From: Streptomyces sp. R44
GTDB taxonomy: Bacteria > Actinomycetota > Actinomycetes > Streptomycetales > Streptomycetaceae
NCBI RefSeq assembly: GCF_041053105.1
Contig: NZ_CP163444.1
Location: forward strand, 7,534,501-7,598,500
Direction: 5' to 3'
DNA length: 64,000 nt
Numbering within the stretch: the stretch's first letter is position 1; the number at the start of each line of letters is the position of its first letter. Positions 10,679 through 20,119 of the stretch are shown one piece after another. The translations under genes and the position numbers were made by a program. Under the pieces are notes generated by a model. That model was not told the origin of the DNA. It did not search any database and saw only the letters and a program-made list of their open reading frames with translations.

Positions 10679-12796
10679 TCACGCGGTCTCAGCCGGTGCG
10701 GCCACCGCCGGCGGTTCCACCGCCGCGGTCGAGCGCGGCAGCACCGCGCGGACACGGGTGCCGCGGCCCCGCAGGACCGGGGACTCGATGGCGCACCGGC
10801 CGCCGATCTCGGCGGCCCGCTCGGCCATCGACCGCAGTCCGACGCAGTGGCCGTCGGTCCGGCCGGCGGTCCCGGTCCCGTCGTCCTCCACCACGAGGGT
10901 GAGGGCGTCCCGGTCGACCCGGACCCGCACCTCGGCGCGGGTGGCGCGGGCGTGCCGGACCACGTTGGTGAGGGCCTCGGCCGCGATCCGGTAGGCGGCC
11001 ACCTCGACGGCGGCGGGGAGCGGGGGCAGCGGGGAGGGCTCGAGGCTCGCGAGGACGGCGGGCCGGACGCCGTCGAAGGTGGCGACGAGCTGACGGAGTG
11101 CTCCGTCGAGGCCGAGTTCGCCCAAGCGGGCGGGGCCGAGCCGGTCGGTGATCCGCCGTACCTCCTTGATGGCCATGCCGAGGTCGTCCGAGACCGTGCG
11201 CAGGTCCTCGCGCAGGGGATCGTCGGCGGGGAGGCGGGCGGTCGCGTTCTCGGTCCGCAGTCGGAGCCCGGCGAGGGCCGGACCGAGGCCGTCATGGATG
11301 TCCCGGCGCAGTCGGCGCCGTTCCTCCTCGCGGGCCGTGACGATCTGTTCCCGGCTGCTGCGCAGGTCCTCCTGGAGCCGCAGCGAGGCGACGGCGGGCG
11401 CGGCCTGGCTGGCGAGCGAGGAGAGGATGAGGGCGTCCTGCTCGTCGAGCCGCTGTTCGCCGGCGCGCAGGCCGACGGAGAGCCGGCCGACGACGGTGCC
11501 GTGATGGAGCATCTCGAAGTGGTGCGGGTGTTCGCCCAGGTCGCCCACCCGGGCCAGGGTCCGCGTACCCGCGCGGGTGTGCACGGCGAGGGCGGCCGCC
11601 GGCAGGCGCAGGGTCTCGACGACGGTGGCGCAGAGGGTGGCGGGGATGTCCTGGGAGCTTCCGGCGTGGCTGATGCGTTCGGCGAGGGTGTGCAGCACCT
11701 GGTAGGGATGGGCGCGGTCGCCGTAGTAGAGCCGGTCGATCACGTCGACCGCCCGGGCGACGGCGGGCCGCAGGGCGGCGCCCATGAGGAAGGCGAGGGC
11801 GATGAGGATGAGGGCGTCAGCGGTACGACTGGGGGTGAGGCCGTCGAGGAGGGCGGCGACGAGGCCGATGTCGACGGCGGTGAGCAGAGTGACGATGAGG
11901 AGTCCGGCGAGGATGCGGCGGCCGGAGCGGCTGAGTCGCCAGGAGCCGGTGCGGACGACGACATACGCGACGGAGAACGACCACAGCAAGGAGGTGCCGA
12001 CCACCAGCCAGTGGGTGGGCCAGCGCCATTGGTCGCCGAAGTGGTGCTCGAGGCTGCGGGCGGTCGCCCAGACGAGGTAGGTGCCGAGGAGCAGCAGCAG
12101 GATCCGGCGGGTCCGCCCGGAGGGGGTGCGCAGCCCCCGCCAGAGCATGACGCCGCTGGCGAGGGCGATCAGGACGAAGTGGCTGACCTCCTGGGCCTGG
12201 GAGAGGTGCTCGTCGAGGAAGGCCGACGTATGGGCGACCCAGCCGGTGGCCAGGGGGTTCGGTGCGTCGTACCGCTGGGGCTGGGCCGTGTTCACGAACA
12301 CCTGCGGCAGCACCCACAGAGCGAGGCCGGCCATGTACCAGCGCCAGCGGCGGGTGAGACGGCCGTCCGGGAACCACAGAGGGAGGGAGTACCAGATGGT
12401 GATCCGCACCCAGTTGCCGACCGCGTCGACGACCAGGCAGGTGGTGAGGAGCGGCGCGGAGGGGTTCTCCAGCCACATGGGGGCGGCCACGACGGCGGGC
12501 ACGACCGCCGCCATGCCGTAGGCGATCATCACCCAGCCGAAGGGGCGGCCGGGCCAGTGCGCGTGGACGAGGACGCCGGCGGCCACGGCGGGCAGGCCGT
12601 ACGCGAGGACCCGCAGGCTCTGGGCGCTGTTCGGCTCGCCGGGCGCGCCCAGGTTGAGGAGCAGGTAGGAGACCCACAGTCCGCTGAGGGCGAGGGTGAC
12701 GGCAGCGCACAGGGCGGCGGCGGCCAGCTGCCGCTCGTCCGCCGCCCGGTGGGAACCCGTCGGGGGCGACGGCGCGTTCTCACTCCATGTGTTCAT
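10679..12796 (-). CDS. NarL-type membrane sensor histidine kinase
   Basis: This 705-residue kinase has an N-terminal membrane region of about eight to ten hydrophobic segments, then a GAF-like region. The HisKA_3 dimerisation box follows (EERRRLRRDIHDGLGPALAGL, phospho-acceptor His501), and the C-terminal HATPase has TNVVRHA, VEDDGTGTAG and GLRSMAERA. It pairs with the divergent LuxR-type regulator that starts 22 bases away. The ATG at 12796 is chosen over 12802 because a -10-like TATAGG ends seven bases before it, so a leaderless message is likely. The ligand is unknown. Its position between the Cys-rich peptide and the phenazine operon makes control of either set plausible. Confidence 0.9.
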   Translation of the reverse strand: MNTWSENAPSPPTGSHRAADERQLAAAALCAAVTLALSGLWVSYLLLNLGAPGEPNSAQSLRVLAYGLPAVAAGVLVHAHWPGRPFGWVMIAYGMAAVVPAVVAAPMWLENPSAPLLTTCLVVDAVGNWVRITIWYSLPLWFPDGRLTRRWRWYMAGLALWVLPQVFVNTAQPQRYDAPNPLATGWVAHTSAFLDEHLSQAQEVSHFVLIALASGVMLWRGLRTPSGRTRRILLLLLGTYLVWATARSLEHHFGDQWRWPTHWLVVGTSLLWSFSVAYVVVRTGSWRLSRSGRRILAGLLIVTLLTAVDIGLVAALLDGLTPSRTADALILIALAFLMGAALRPAVARAVDVIDRLYYGDRAHPYQVLHTLAERISHAGSSQDIPATLCATVVETLRLPAAALAVHTRAGTRTLARVGDLGEHPHHFEMLHHGTVVGRLSVGLRAGEQRLDEQDALILSSLASQAAPAVASLRLQEDLRSSREQIVTAREEERRRLRRDIHDGLGPALAGLRLRTENATARLPADDPLREDLRTVSDDLGMAIKEVRRITDRLGPARLGELGLDGALRQLVATFDGVRPAVLASLEPSPLPPLPAAVEVAAYRIAAEALTNVVRHARATRAEVRVRVDRDALTLVVEDDGTGTAGRTDGHCVGLRSMAERAAEIGGRCAIESPVLRGRGTRVRAVLPRSTAAVEPPAVAAPAETA

Positions 12797-12803
12797 ATGC
12801 ATA

Positions 12804-12811
12804 CCTATAGT
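12804..12811. promoter_or_regulatory. Shared symmetric -10 element between kinase and regulator genes
   Basis: The octamer CCTATAGT reads TATAGT on the plus strand, ending seven bases before the regulator ATG at 12819. It reads TATAGG on the minus strand, ending seven bases before the kinase ATG at 12796. Both starts are thus where the +1 base would fall, so both transcripts would be leaderless. No good -35 hexamer is seen on either side, where the DNA is already coding for the other gene. Confidence 0.5.
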
Positions 12812-12818
12812 AATCGAT

Positions 12819-13532
12819 ATGACGGATGAAGACTCCCGGGGCTCGCGGGAATCCGACGGGGCGGCGGTCACGGTGCTCCTCGTGGACGACCACCCGATGT
12901 TCCTGGACGGACTGCGCGGCGCGCTGTTGCCGGAGGACGGGTTCCGGGTGGTGGGCGAGGCCTCGTCGGCAGCGGAGGCCGTGGCGCTGAACGCGCGGAC
13001 CGTGCCGCAGGTGGTGGTGCTCGACCTGGGCCTGCCGGATGCCTCGGGCATCGAAGTGGCCCGGCGGCTGATCGGCGACAGCCCCGAGACGCGGGTCCTC
13101 GTGCTGAGCATGTCCGAGGATGACGACAACCTGCTCGCGGCGGTACGGGCGGGGGCGAGCGGCTACCTGGTCAAGGGCGCGGGGCGCGAGGAGATCATCG
13201 GCGCGATCCGCACGGTGGCGCGCGGCGGCGCGGTGTTCGGGCCGCGGATCGCCGAGCGGCTGCAGTCCTTCTTCGACGCACTGGCCGCCGCGCCGGGCCG
13301 GGAGGTGTTCCCGGACCTGACGCCGCGCGAGCTGGAGGTCCTGGACCTGCTCGCCGGCGGTCTCGACTACCGGCAGATCGCCCGTCGGCTGACGATCTCG
13401 GACAAGACCGTCCGCAACCACGTCACCAACATCTTCGCGAAGCTCCAGGTCAACGACCGGGCGCAGGCGATCGTCCGGGCCCGCAACGCAGGTCTCGGCA
13501 CGGACGGGTCTCCTCCGCGGCCCCACGAGTGA
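12819..13532 (+). CDS. NarL/LuxR-family response regulator
   Basis: The 237-residue protein has a receiver domain (VTVLLVDDHPMFLDGL, phospho-acceptor Asp69 in VVVLDLGLPDASG, conserved Lys in GYLVKGAG) and a C-terminal LuxR helix-turn-helix (LTPRELEVLDLLAGGLDYRQIARRL, then ISDKTVRNHVTNIFAKLQV). It is the partner of the divergent kinase and lies 294 bases upstream of phzB on the same strand. That position makes it the first candidate for a pathway-specific regulator of the phenazine genes. No operator was identified. Confidence 0.93.
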   Translation: MTDEDSRGSRESDGAAVTVLLVDDHPMFLDGLRGALLPEDGFRVVGEASSAAEAVALNARTVPQVVVLDLGLPDASGIEVARRLIGDSPETRVLVLSMSEDDDNLLAAVRAGASGYLVKGAGREEIIGAIRTVARGGAVFGPRIAERLQSFFDALAAAPGREVFPDLTPRELEVLDLLAGGLDYRQIARRLTISDKTVRNHVTNIFAKLQVNDRAQAIVRARNAGLGTDGSPPRPHE

Positions 13533-13644
13533 CGTGGCGGAGGTCCGCCTTCCGGTCCGTCTTCCGCTTCCGGCTCGTCCTCCCGTTCCCGGCCCCATCG
13601 CCCCTCCTCAAGCGCTCGTGGCTCTCCGGTCGTGAGGGTCGAGT

Positions 13645-13674
13645 CTCATACGCCCGGTGGTCCGGGCGCATGAG
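13645..13674 (+). terminator. Hairpin between the response regulator and phzB
   Basis: CTCAT-A-CGCCCGG and CCGGGCG-C-ATGAG form a 13-position stem with one A/C mismatch and a TGGT loop. It lies 113 bases after the regulator stop and 153 before phzB. It probably separates the regulator transcript from the phenazine operon, whose own promoter should lie in the remaining 150 bases. An attenuator in a long phz leader is the alternative. Confidence 0.5.
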
Positions 13675-13826
13675 GCGGGTGGCCCGAGGACGTCCCGGCG
13701 CGGCCTGGGAGCGGGGCACCGGACAGACCTTGGGCCGGGGCCCCGACTGCCGACCCGGGTGTCCGGGCCACCGGGACGCGGAGGGTGGACGCACAGACGT
13801 CGTCCACCACACCACTGGAGACCCGC

Positions 13827-14318
13827 ATGTCAGGCACCGCACCCCGACGGGGTTCCGCTGACGACACGACCGAGCTGCGGCGGCGCAACCGCGCCACCGT
13901 CGAGACGTACATGAACACCCGGGGCGAGGCCCGGCTCCGCAGGCACGAGCTGTTCACCGAGGACGGCACGGGCGGCCTGTGGACCACCGACACCGGCGCC
14001 CCGATCGCCGTCCGGGGCCGGGACCGGCTCGCGGAGCACGCCGTCTGGTCGCTGCGCTGCTTCCCGGACTGGGAGTGGTACGGCGTCCGCGTCTTCGAGA
14101 CCCAGGACCCGAACCACTTCTGGGTGGAGTGCGACGGCCACGGCCGGATTCGCTTCCCCGGCTATCCCGAGGGCTTCTACGAGAACCACTTCCTGCACTC
14201 GTTCGAGATGTCCGGCGGCAGGATCGTCCGCGGCCGCGAGTTCATGAACCCGTTCGCGCAGCTGCGCGCCCTGGGCATCCCGGTGCCCACCGTCCGCCGC
14301 GAGGGGATACCGACATGA
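13827..14318 (+). CDS. phzB: Phenazine biosynthesis protein PhzB
   Basis: This 163-residue NTF2-fold protein catalyses or guides imine formation between two molecules of the PhzF product, building the phenazine tricycle. The sequence is close to Pseudomonas PhzB as I remember it (ELRRRNRATVETYMNTRG, GGLWTTDTGAPI, AEHAVWSLRCFPDWEWY, DPNHFWVECDGHG, REFMNPFAQLRALGIPVP). His71 and Glu138 correspond to the catalytic His/Glu pair. GGAG six bases before the ATG fixes the start; an upstream in-frame GTG at 13785 would add an unconserved extension. It opens the phz operon, and its stop overlaps the phzC start (ATGA). Confidence 0.95.
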   Translation: MSGTAPRRGSADDTTELRRRNRATVETYMNTRGEARLRRHELFTEDGTGGLWTTDTGAPIAVRGRDRLAEHAVWSLRCFPDWEWYGVRVFETQDPNHFWVECDGHGRIRFPGYPEGFYENHFLHSFEMSGGRIVRGREFMNPFAQLRALGIPVPTVRREGIPT

Positions 14319-15553
14319 GCACCACCGGCCACCGTGCCGACCGCACCGGCACCCACGCGGAGAACCTGCTGTCCGAGATGCGCGCGCGGGGCGCCGAGCA
14401 GCAGCCCGAGTGGCCCGACCCGGCGCAGGCCCGTCGGGTGCGCGCGGCACTCGCGGGCCGGCCGCCGCTGGTACGGGCCGAGGACCTGAGGGCGCTCGGA
14501 CTGCTGCTGGCCCGGGTCGCCGAGGGCCGGGCGCTGGTCGTCCAGGCCGGCGACTGCGCGGAGGACCCGGAGGAGCGCACCGCGGGCAGCGTGGGGCGCC
14601 GGGTCGCCGTGCTCGACCTGCTCGCCGGGGCGCTGCACTCGGCCGCGGGTCGTCCGGTGCTGCGGGTGGGCCGGATCGCCGGCCAGTACGCCAAACCGCG
14701 CTCCAGCCCGGTCGAGCTCGTCGATGGCCGTGAACTCCCCTCGTACCGCGGTCATCTGGTCAACGAGCCGGAGCCGGACGCCGAGAGCCGCACCCCTGAC
14801 CCGCTGCGGCTGCTGCTCGGCTATCTCGCCGCCGGGGACGTCATGGAGCACCTGGGCTGGCACCGACGCCCCAGGGCGCGCGGCCCGGAGCCTCCGGTGT
14901 GGACGAGCCACGAGGCGCTGCTGCTCGACTACGAGGTGCCGCTGCTGCGGCGGGACGACGAGGGCCGGCTCTATCTGGGCTCCACGCACTGGCCGTGGAT
15001 CGGCAAGCGGACCCGCGCGGTGGACGGAGCTCATGTGGCGCTGCTGTCGCAGGTCGCCAACCCGGTGGCGTGCAAGGTGGACGCGGACCTCCACCGCGAC
15101 GAACTGCTCGCGCTGTGCGAGAGGCTCGACCCCGGACGGGTGCCGGGCCGGCTCACGCTGATCGCCCGGATGGGCGCCGACCTGGTCGCGGACCGGCTGC
15201 CGCCGCTGGTCGCCGCCGCGAAGGCCGCCGGTCATCCGGTGAGCTGGCTGTGCGACCCGATGCACGGCAACACCGTAGCCACCGCCGACGGCACCAAGAC
15301 CCGGGTCGTGGGGACCGTGCGGCGCGAGGTGGCCCTGTTCCGGCGGGCGGTGGAGTCCGCCGGGGGAGTGGCGGCCGGACTGCACCTGGAGACCACGCCG
15401 GACGAAGTGACGGAGTGCGCCTCCTGCCACGAGGACCTGACCCAGGTCGGCCGGATCGGCGAGCGGTACACGACGTTCTGCGATCCGCGGCTCAATCCGT
15501 GGCAGGCGCTCGGCGTCGTCTCGGCCTGGAAGACCTGGAAGGAGGAGTCATGA
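14315..15553 (+). CDS. phzC: Class II DAHP synthase PhzC
   Basis: The 412-residue enzyme condenses phosphoenolpyruvate and erythrose-4-phosphate to DAHP, feeding the shikimate pathway for phenazine synthesis. Plant-type (AroA II) landmarks are [76 protein letters not shown] and [14 protein letters not shown]. It is shorter than housekeeping class II enzymes, as PhzC proteins are, and so may lack the feedback-control insertions. Start and stop both overlap neighbours by four bases, meaning tight coupling to phzB and phzD. Confidence 0.95.
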   Translation: MSTTGHRADRTGTHAENLLSEMRARGAEQQPEWPDPAQARRVRAALAGRPPLVRAEDLRALGLLLARVAEGRALVVQAGDCAEDPEERTAGSVGRRVAVLDLLAGALHSAAGRPVLRVGRIAGQYAKPRSSPVELVDGRELPSYRGHLVNEPEPDAESRTPDPLRLLLGYLAAGDVMEHLGWHRRPRARGPEPPVWTSHEALLLDYEVPLLRRDDEGRLYLGSTHWPWIGKRTRAVDGAHVALLSQVANPVACKVDADLHRDELLALCERLDPGRVPGRLTLIARMGADLVADRLPPLVAAAKAAGHPVSWLCDPMHGNTVATADGTKTRVVGTVRREVALFRRAVESAGGVAAGLHLETTPDEVTECASCHEDLTQVGRIGERYTTFCDPRLNPWQALGVVSAWKTWKEES

Positions 15554-16173
15554 CCGGTATCCCCCCGATCGCCGCGTATCCACTGCCGTCGGCGGACGAG
15601 CTGCCCGCCAACACCGCCCGCTGGCAGCTCGATCCGCTCCGCGCGGTGCTGCTCGTCCACGACATGCAGCGCTATTTCCTCGACCCGTTCCCGGCCGGAC
15701 CGCGCCGCGAACTCGTCGCGCGGGCCGCCCTGTTGCGCACCCGCTGCGCCGCACGGGGCGTGCAGGTCGCCTACACCGCGCAGGCCGGCTCGATGACCCG
15801 TCAGGAACGCGGTCTGCTCCAGGACTTCTGGGGGCCGGGGATGCGCGCGACGCCCGAGGACCGAGAGGTCGTCCCGGCGCTCGCACCGGGGGACGGCGAC
15901 TGGGTGCTGGTGAAACGCCGCTACAGCGCCTTCTTCCGGTCCGGACTGCTCGGCCGGATGCGGGCGGCGGGTCGCGACCAGCTCGTCCTGTGCGGGGTGT
16001 ACGCGCACGTCGGGGTGCTCGCGACCGCCGTGGAGGCGTTCACCCACGACATCCGGGTCTTCCTGGTCGCCGACGCCGTTGCCGACTTCTCCCGCGAGGA
16101 CCACGACACGGCCCTGCGCTACGCCGCCGGGCGCTGCGCCGTGGTCGTCACCACAGAGGAGGTCCTGTCATGA
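15550..16173 (+). CDS. phzD: Isochorismatase PhzD
   Basis: The 207-residue cysteine-hydrolase-fold enzyme hydrolyses the vinyl ether of 2-amino-2-deoxyisochorismate to give trans-2,3-dihydro-3-hydroxyanthranilic acid (DHHA). Asp38 ([10 protein letters not shown]) and Lys122 ([11 protein letters not shown]) fall at the positions of the known PhzD catalytic residues, and the loop [20 protein letters not shown] matches the family. Its length equals the Pseudomonas enzyme as I recall it. It overlaps phzC and phzE by ATGA at both ends. Confidence 0.96.
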   Translation: MTGIPPIAAYPLPSADELPANTARWQLDPLRAVLLVHDMQRYFLDPFPAGPRRELVARAALLRTRCAARGVQVAYTAQAGSMTRQERGLLQDFWGPGMRATPEDREVVPALAPGDGDWVLVKRRYSAFFRSGLLGRMRAAGRDQLVLCGVYAHVGVLATAVEAFTHDIRVFLVADAVADFSREDHDTALRYAAGRCAVVVTTEEVLS

Positions 16174-18089
16174 CCGATCCGCTGACGTCGATCCTCGGGC
16201 CCGGGCCCCGCCCCGCCGCCTACGCCCTGCTGCACCGCCCCGGCGCCGGACATCCCGACGCGCCCGACATGCTGGACGTGCTGGTCGGCCGGGTGTCGCT
16301 GCCCGCCTCGCTGGCCGGTGTGCCGCTGCCCGCGCGGGAGTCCGCGGAGGGCCAGGGCGCGCACCACGAGTCGCTGGTGGTCGTTCCGTACCGGCAGATC
16401 ACCGAGCGCGGCTTCCGCTGCGCCGACGACGGGGCGCCGCTGATCGCGCTGAGCGTGACCGGGCAGTCGACGGTGCCGGTGCGAGAGGCGCTGGCCCGGC
16501 TGCCGCGCACGGCGACCGGGCTTCGCGACGGGCGGTTCGACCTCGACGACGAGATGTACGCGACGGCGGTGCGCAGGGTGGTGCGGGAGGAGATCGGGGA
16601 GGGCGCGGGAGCCAACTTCGTACTGCGCCGCACCTTCCTCGCGGAGCTCGACGAGCACGGCCCGGACACCGCGCTGGCGTTCTTCCGTCGGCTGCTCGAA
16701 CAGGAGTCGGGGGCGTACTGGACGTTCCTGGTGCACACCGGGGTCCGCACCTTCGTGGGCGCGTCCCCCGAGCGGCACGTGAGCCTGCGGGACGGCACGG
16801 CGGTGATGAACCCGATCAGCGGCACCTACCGGCATCCGCCCGAAGGACCGTCGCTGCCCGGGGTGATGGCCTTCCTCGCCGACCGCAAGGAAGCCGACGA
16901 GCTGTCGATGGTCGTCGACGAGGAACTGAAGATGATGGCCCGGATCTGCCCCGGAGGCGGCCGGGTGACCGGCCCGTACCTGAAGGAGATGGCACGGCTC
17001 GCGCACACCGAGTACCTGATCGAGGGCAGCACGGACCGGGAGGTGCGCGAGGTGCTGCGGGAGACCCTGTTCGCGCCGACGGTGACCGGCTCGCCTCTGG
17101 AGAGCGCCTGCCGGGTGATCGCCCGGCACGAGGCTACCGGCCGGGGCTACTACAGCGGGGTCGTGGCGCTGATCGGCCGGGACGAGCGGGGCGGCCGGGC
17201 GCTGGACTCGGCGATCCTCATCAGGACCGCCGAGATCGACGCGGCGGGCCGGCTGCGGATCGGGGTGGGCGCGACCGTGGTGCGTCACTCCGACCCGGAC
17301 GCGGAGGCCGCCGAGACCCGGGCGAAGGCGGCCGGGCTGCTGGCGGCGCTGGAGGGCGACGGGCCGGGACCGTTCGGCGGACACCCGGAGGTGCGGGCCG
17401 CCCTGGAACGGCGCAACGACAACCTGTCCGGCTTCTGGCTGGGCGCGCACCGGGGCACCGGAGACGCGGAACTCGCCGGACGCCCGGTCCTGGTCGTCGA
17501 TGCAGAGGACGCCTTCACCGCCATGATCGGCCGACAGCTCACGTCACTCGGGCTGGATGTGACGGTGCATCGATACCACGAGGAGTACGTGCCCGAGGCG
17601 TACGACCTGGTCGTCCTGGGCCCGGGTCCCGGTGATCCGGCGGAGGCCGGGCACCCTCGGATGGACGGGCTGAGGGCGACCGCGCGCGGACTGCTCGCGG
17701 GGCGGCGGCCGTTCCTGGCGATCTGCCTCAGCCACCAGATCGTCGGCCTCGAACTCGGCCTCCCGCTCGTCCGCAAGGAGGTGCCGCACCAGGGCGTGCA
17801 GAAGGAGATCGAGCTGTTCGGCCGCCGTGAGCGGGTCGGCTTCTACAACACGTTCGCGGCGCGCGCGACGGCCGACCGGACGGTGGTCGACGGCGTCGGC
17901 GCGGTGGAAGTGTGCCGTGATCCGTTCACGGGCGAGGTGCACGCGCTGCGCGGCCCGCACTTCATCACGCTCCAGTTCCATCCCGAGTCGGTGCTGACCC
18001 GCGACGGGCCGGGGATCTTCGTCCGCGCCGCACGGCATGCGCTGCGCGACGCCCCGGCCCGACGGGCCCCGTCCCCGACGGACTGCTGA
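16170..18089 (+). CDS. phzE: ADIC synthase PhzE (chorismate to 2-amino-2-deoxyisochorismate)
   Basis: The 639-residue fused enzyme has an N-terminal MenF/TrpE-like chorismate domain ([52 protein letters not shown]) and a C-terminal type-1 glutamine amidotransferase domain. The glutaminase triad is Cys519 ([12 protein letters not shown]), His604 and Glu606 (LQFHPESV). It makes ADIC from chorismate and glutamine, the branch point into phenazines. It is coupled to phzD upstream; phzF begins 12 bases after its stop. Confidence 0.96.
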   Translation: MTDPLTSILGPGPRPAAYALLHRPGAGHPDAPDMLDVLVGRVSLPASLAGVPLPARESAEGQGAHHESLVVVPYRQITERGFRCADDGAPLIALSVTGQSTVPVREALARLPRTATGLRDGRFDLDDEMYATAVRRVVREEIGEGAGANFVLRRTFLAELDEHGPDTALAFFRRLLEQESGAYWTFLVHTGVRTFVGASPERHVSLRDGTAVMNPISGTYRHPPEGPSLPGVMAFLADRKEADELSMVVDEELKMMARICPGGGRVTGPYLKEMARLAHTEYLIEGSTDREVREVLRETLFAPTVTGSPLESACRVIARHEATGRGYYSGVVALIGRDERGGRALDSAILIRTAEIDAAGRLRIGVGATVVRHSDPDAEAAETRAKAAGLLAALEGDGPGPFGGHPEVRAALERRNDNLSGFWLGAHRGTGDAELAGRPVLVVDAEDAFTAMIGRQLTSLGLDVTVHRYHEEYVPEAYDLVVLGPGPGDPAEAGHPRMDGLRATARGLLAGRRPFLAICLSHQIVGLELGLPLVRKEVPHQGVQKEIELFGRRERVGFYNTFAARATADRTVVDGVGAVEVCRDPFTGEVHALRGPHFITLQFHPESVLTRDGPGIFVRAARHALRDAPARRAPSPTDC

Positions 18090-18101
18090 GAGGAGGTCAT
18101 G

Positions 18102-18938
18102 ATGCGTCCGTACGTCGTCGTCGACGCCTTCGCCGCGGAGCCCCTGCGGGGCAATCCGGTGGCCGTGTTCTTCGACTGCGCCGATCTCCCGACCGCGTTG
18201 ATGCAGCGGATCGCCGGCGAGATGAACCTCTCGGAGGTGACCTTCGTCCTGCCACCGCGCCAGGGCGGCGACGCCCGGGTCCGGGTCTTCACCCCGGTCA
18301 ACGAGCTGCCCTTTGCCGGGCACCCTTTGCTCGGCACGGCCGTCGCGCTCGGCCCGTACGTGCGCGGCGACCGACTGGTCCTGGAGACCGCGATGGGCCC
18401 GGTGCCCTTCGTCCTGCGGCGGCGGGCGGGCCGGGTGGTGGCGGCGCGGATGCGCCAGCCGGTGCCGTACTGGACGGAGTTCGACCAGCCGGACGAACTC
18501 CTCGCGGCGGTCGGGGTCTCCGCCGCCACTCTGCCCGTGGAGGTCTACCGCAACGGCCCTCGGCACGTCTTCGTGGCCGTCGGGAGCGTCGCCGCCCTGT
18601 CGGCGCTACGGCCCGATCACCGGGCGCTCGCGGCCTTCGAGGACCTCGCCGTGAACTGCGTCGCCGGATCCGGGACGCGCTGGCGCAGTCGGATGTTCTC
18701 ACCCGCGTACGGCGTGGTGGAGGACGCGGCGACCGGTTCGGCCGCCGGGCCGCTCGCCGTGCATCTGGCCCGGCACGGACGCGTGCCGTACGGCCGGGAG
18801 ATCGCGATCCGCCAGGGTGTCGAACTGGGCCGGAGCGCCCTGATGCTGGCCCGCGCGGAGGGCGCGGGCGACCACGTCGAGTCCGTCGAGGTGAGCGGCG
18901 AGGCCGTCACCGTGGCGGTCGGGAGGATCTATGTCTGA
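18102..18938 (+). CDS. phzF: DHHA isomerase PhzF
   Basis: The 278-residue diaminopimelate-epimerase-fold isomerase converts DHHA to the ketone that dimerises to the phenazine skeleton. Glu45 in MNLSEVTFV is the catalytic residue. Other landmarks are YVVVDAFAAEPLRGNPVAV, FTPVNELPFAGHPLLGTA and GVVEDAATGSAAGPLAVHL. Two ATGs are adjacent (18099 and 18102). The second is chosen because AGGAGG at 18091-18096 is five bases from it and it aligns with the start of known PhzF. The 3' end overlaps phzG by eight bases. Confidence 0.96.
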   Translation: MRPYVVVDAFAAEPLRGNPVAVFFDCADLPTALMQRIAGEMNLSEVTFVLPPRQGGDARVRVFTPVNELPFAGHPLLGTAVALGPYVRGDRLVLETAMGPVPFVLRRRAGRVVAARMRQPVPYWTEFDQPDELLAAVGVSAATLPVEVYRNGPRHVFVAVGSVAALSALRPDHRALAAFEDLAVNCVAGSGTRWRSRMFSPAYGVVEDAATGSAAGPLAVHLARHGRVPYGREIAIRQGVELGRSALMLARAEGAGDHVESVEVSGEAVTVAVGRIYV

Positions 18939-19611
18939 CAGCACCGGTACGACCGCACACGCCCGGCACACCACCGGCCGGTCGGAGACCCTGACAGGAA
19001 CGGTCCGGCTGCCCTTCCCCGAGTACGCCGATCCGCCCGCCGATCCGGTGGCGCTGCTGCGCTGCTGGCTGGTCCAGGCCGAGGAACTGGGCGTGCGCGA
19101 GCCACGGGCCCTCGCCCTGGCCACCGCCACAGCGGCGGGCGGCCCGTCGAGCCGGATCGTGGCCGTCAACCGGATCACGGACACCGGCCTGGTCTTCGCC
19201 ACCCACCGCGGCAGCCGCAAGGAGCGCGAACTCGCCGTCGACCCACGGGCGTCGGGTCTGCTCTACTGGCGGGAGACCAGTCGGCAGATCAGCCTCGCCG
19301 GACGGGTGCGCCGGCTGCCCGACGCGACGGCCGACGCCCTGTGGTCCGCCCGCCCGGTGTTCACGCACGCGATGACGGTGGCTTCGCGGCAGAGCGAGCC
19401 GCTGGGCTCCCTCGCGGAGGTGGCCGCGCTGCGGGACCGCGCCGCGCGGCTGGCCGCCGCCGGACCGCGGCCGCGCCCCGCCGCGTACCTCGCGCTCGAA
19501 CTCGTACCCGAAGAGGTGGAGTTCTGGGCCGACGGCACCGGACGACTGCACGAGAGGCTGCGCTACACGCGCGGTCCCGAGGGCTGGCGGGCTGTTCGCC
19601 TCCAGCCGTGA
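18931..19611 (+). CDS. phzG: FMN-dependent oxidase PhzG
   Basis: The 226-residue protein of the pyridoxamine-phosphate-oxidase fold performs late oxidations of the tricyclic intermediate towards phenazine-1-carboxylate or -1,6-dicarboxylate. Flavin-binding landmarks are SSRIVAVNRITDTGLVFATHRGSRKERELAVDP, LLYWRETSRQISLAGRV and the C-terminal EFWADGTGRLHERLRYTR. The first 20 or so residues are a Thr/His-rich extension. It overlaps phzF, and 31 bases separate it from the second phzA/B-type gene. Confidence 0.94.
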   Translation: MSDSTGTTAHARHTTGRSETLTGTVRLPFPEYADPPADPVALLRCWLVQAEELGVREPRALALATATAAGGPSSRIVAVNRITDTGLVFATHRGSRKERELAVDPRASGLLYWRETSRQISLAGRVRRLPDATADALWSARPVFTHAMTVASRQSEPLGSLAEVAALRDRAARLAAAGPRPRPAAYLALELVPEEVEFWADGTGRLHERLRYTRGPEGWRAVRLQP

Positions 19612-19642
19612 ACCGCCCCCACGAAGGAGAAGGGAGCCCCTG

Positions 19643-20119
19643 ATGTCCGCGTCCGAGGACACCACGCGCGCCCGTGACCGGGCCACCGTCGACGCCTTCC
19701 TGCGCACCGATCGGGAGAGCAGACTGCGGCGCCACACGCTGTACACCGAGGACGGCTCGGCCGCCCTGTTCTTCACCGACGTCGGCCGGCCCCTCGTGGT
19801 GCGCGGCCGCGAGAACCTGCGCCGCCACGGCGAGCTGTCGCTCCAGGTGCTCCCCGACTGGGAGTGGACCGATGTCGAGGTGTACGAGACGCTCCGGCCC
19901 GGCCTGGTCTTCGTGGAGTGCCGCGGCGAGGGCACCATCCGCTTCCCCGGCTATCCGGCCGGCCGCTACCGCAACCACTTCCTCCACCGCTTCGAGCTGG
20001 TCGACGGCCTGATCGCGGCCAGTCGCGAATACACCAACCCGATCGAGCACATGCGGTCCCTGGGCATCGGGACACCACACATCGACCGGGACTGGATACC
20101 CACCGAGGAGCACGCATGA
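19643..20119 (+). CDS. phzA: Second, divergent PhzA/PhzB-family protein
   Basis: The 158-residue NTF2-fold protein is clearly related to PhzB (RATVDAFLRTDRESRLRRHTLYTEDG, LPDWEWTDVEVYET, FVECRGEGTIRFPGYPAGRYRNHFLHRFEL) but far more diverged than the neighbouring PhzB. The likely catalytic pair is kept (His62 and Glu129). In pseudomonads phzA and phzB are adjacent and near-identical. Here the second copy sits after phzG and overlaps the methyltransferase gene, so it may have a separate late role. AAGGAGAAGGGAG upstream gives a strong start. Confidence 0.88.
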   Translation: MSASEDTTRARDRATVDAFLRTDRESRLRRHTLYTEDGSAALFFTDVGRPLVVRGRENLRRHGELSLQVLPDWEWTDVEVYETLRPGLVFVECRGEGTIRFPGYPAGRYRNHFLHRFELVDGLIAASREYTNPIEHMRSLGIGTPHIDRDWIPTEEHA

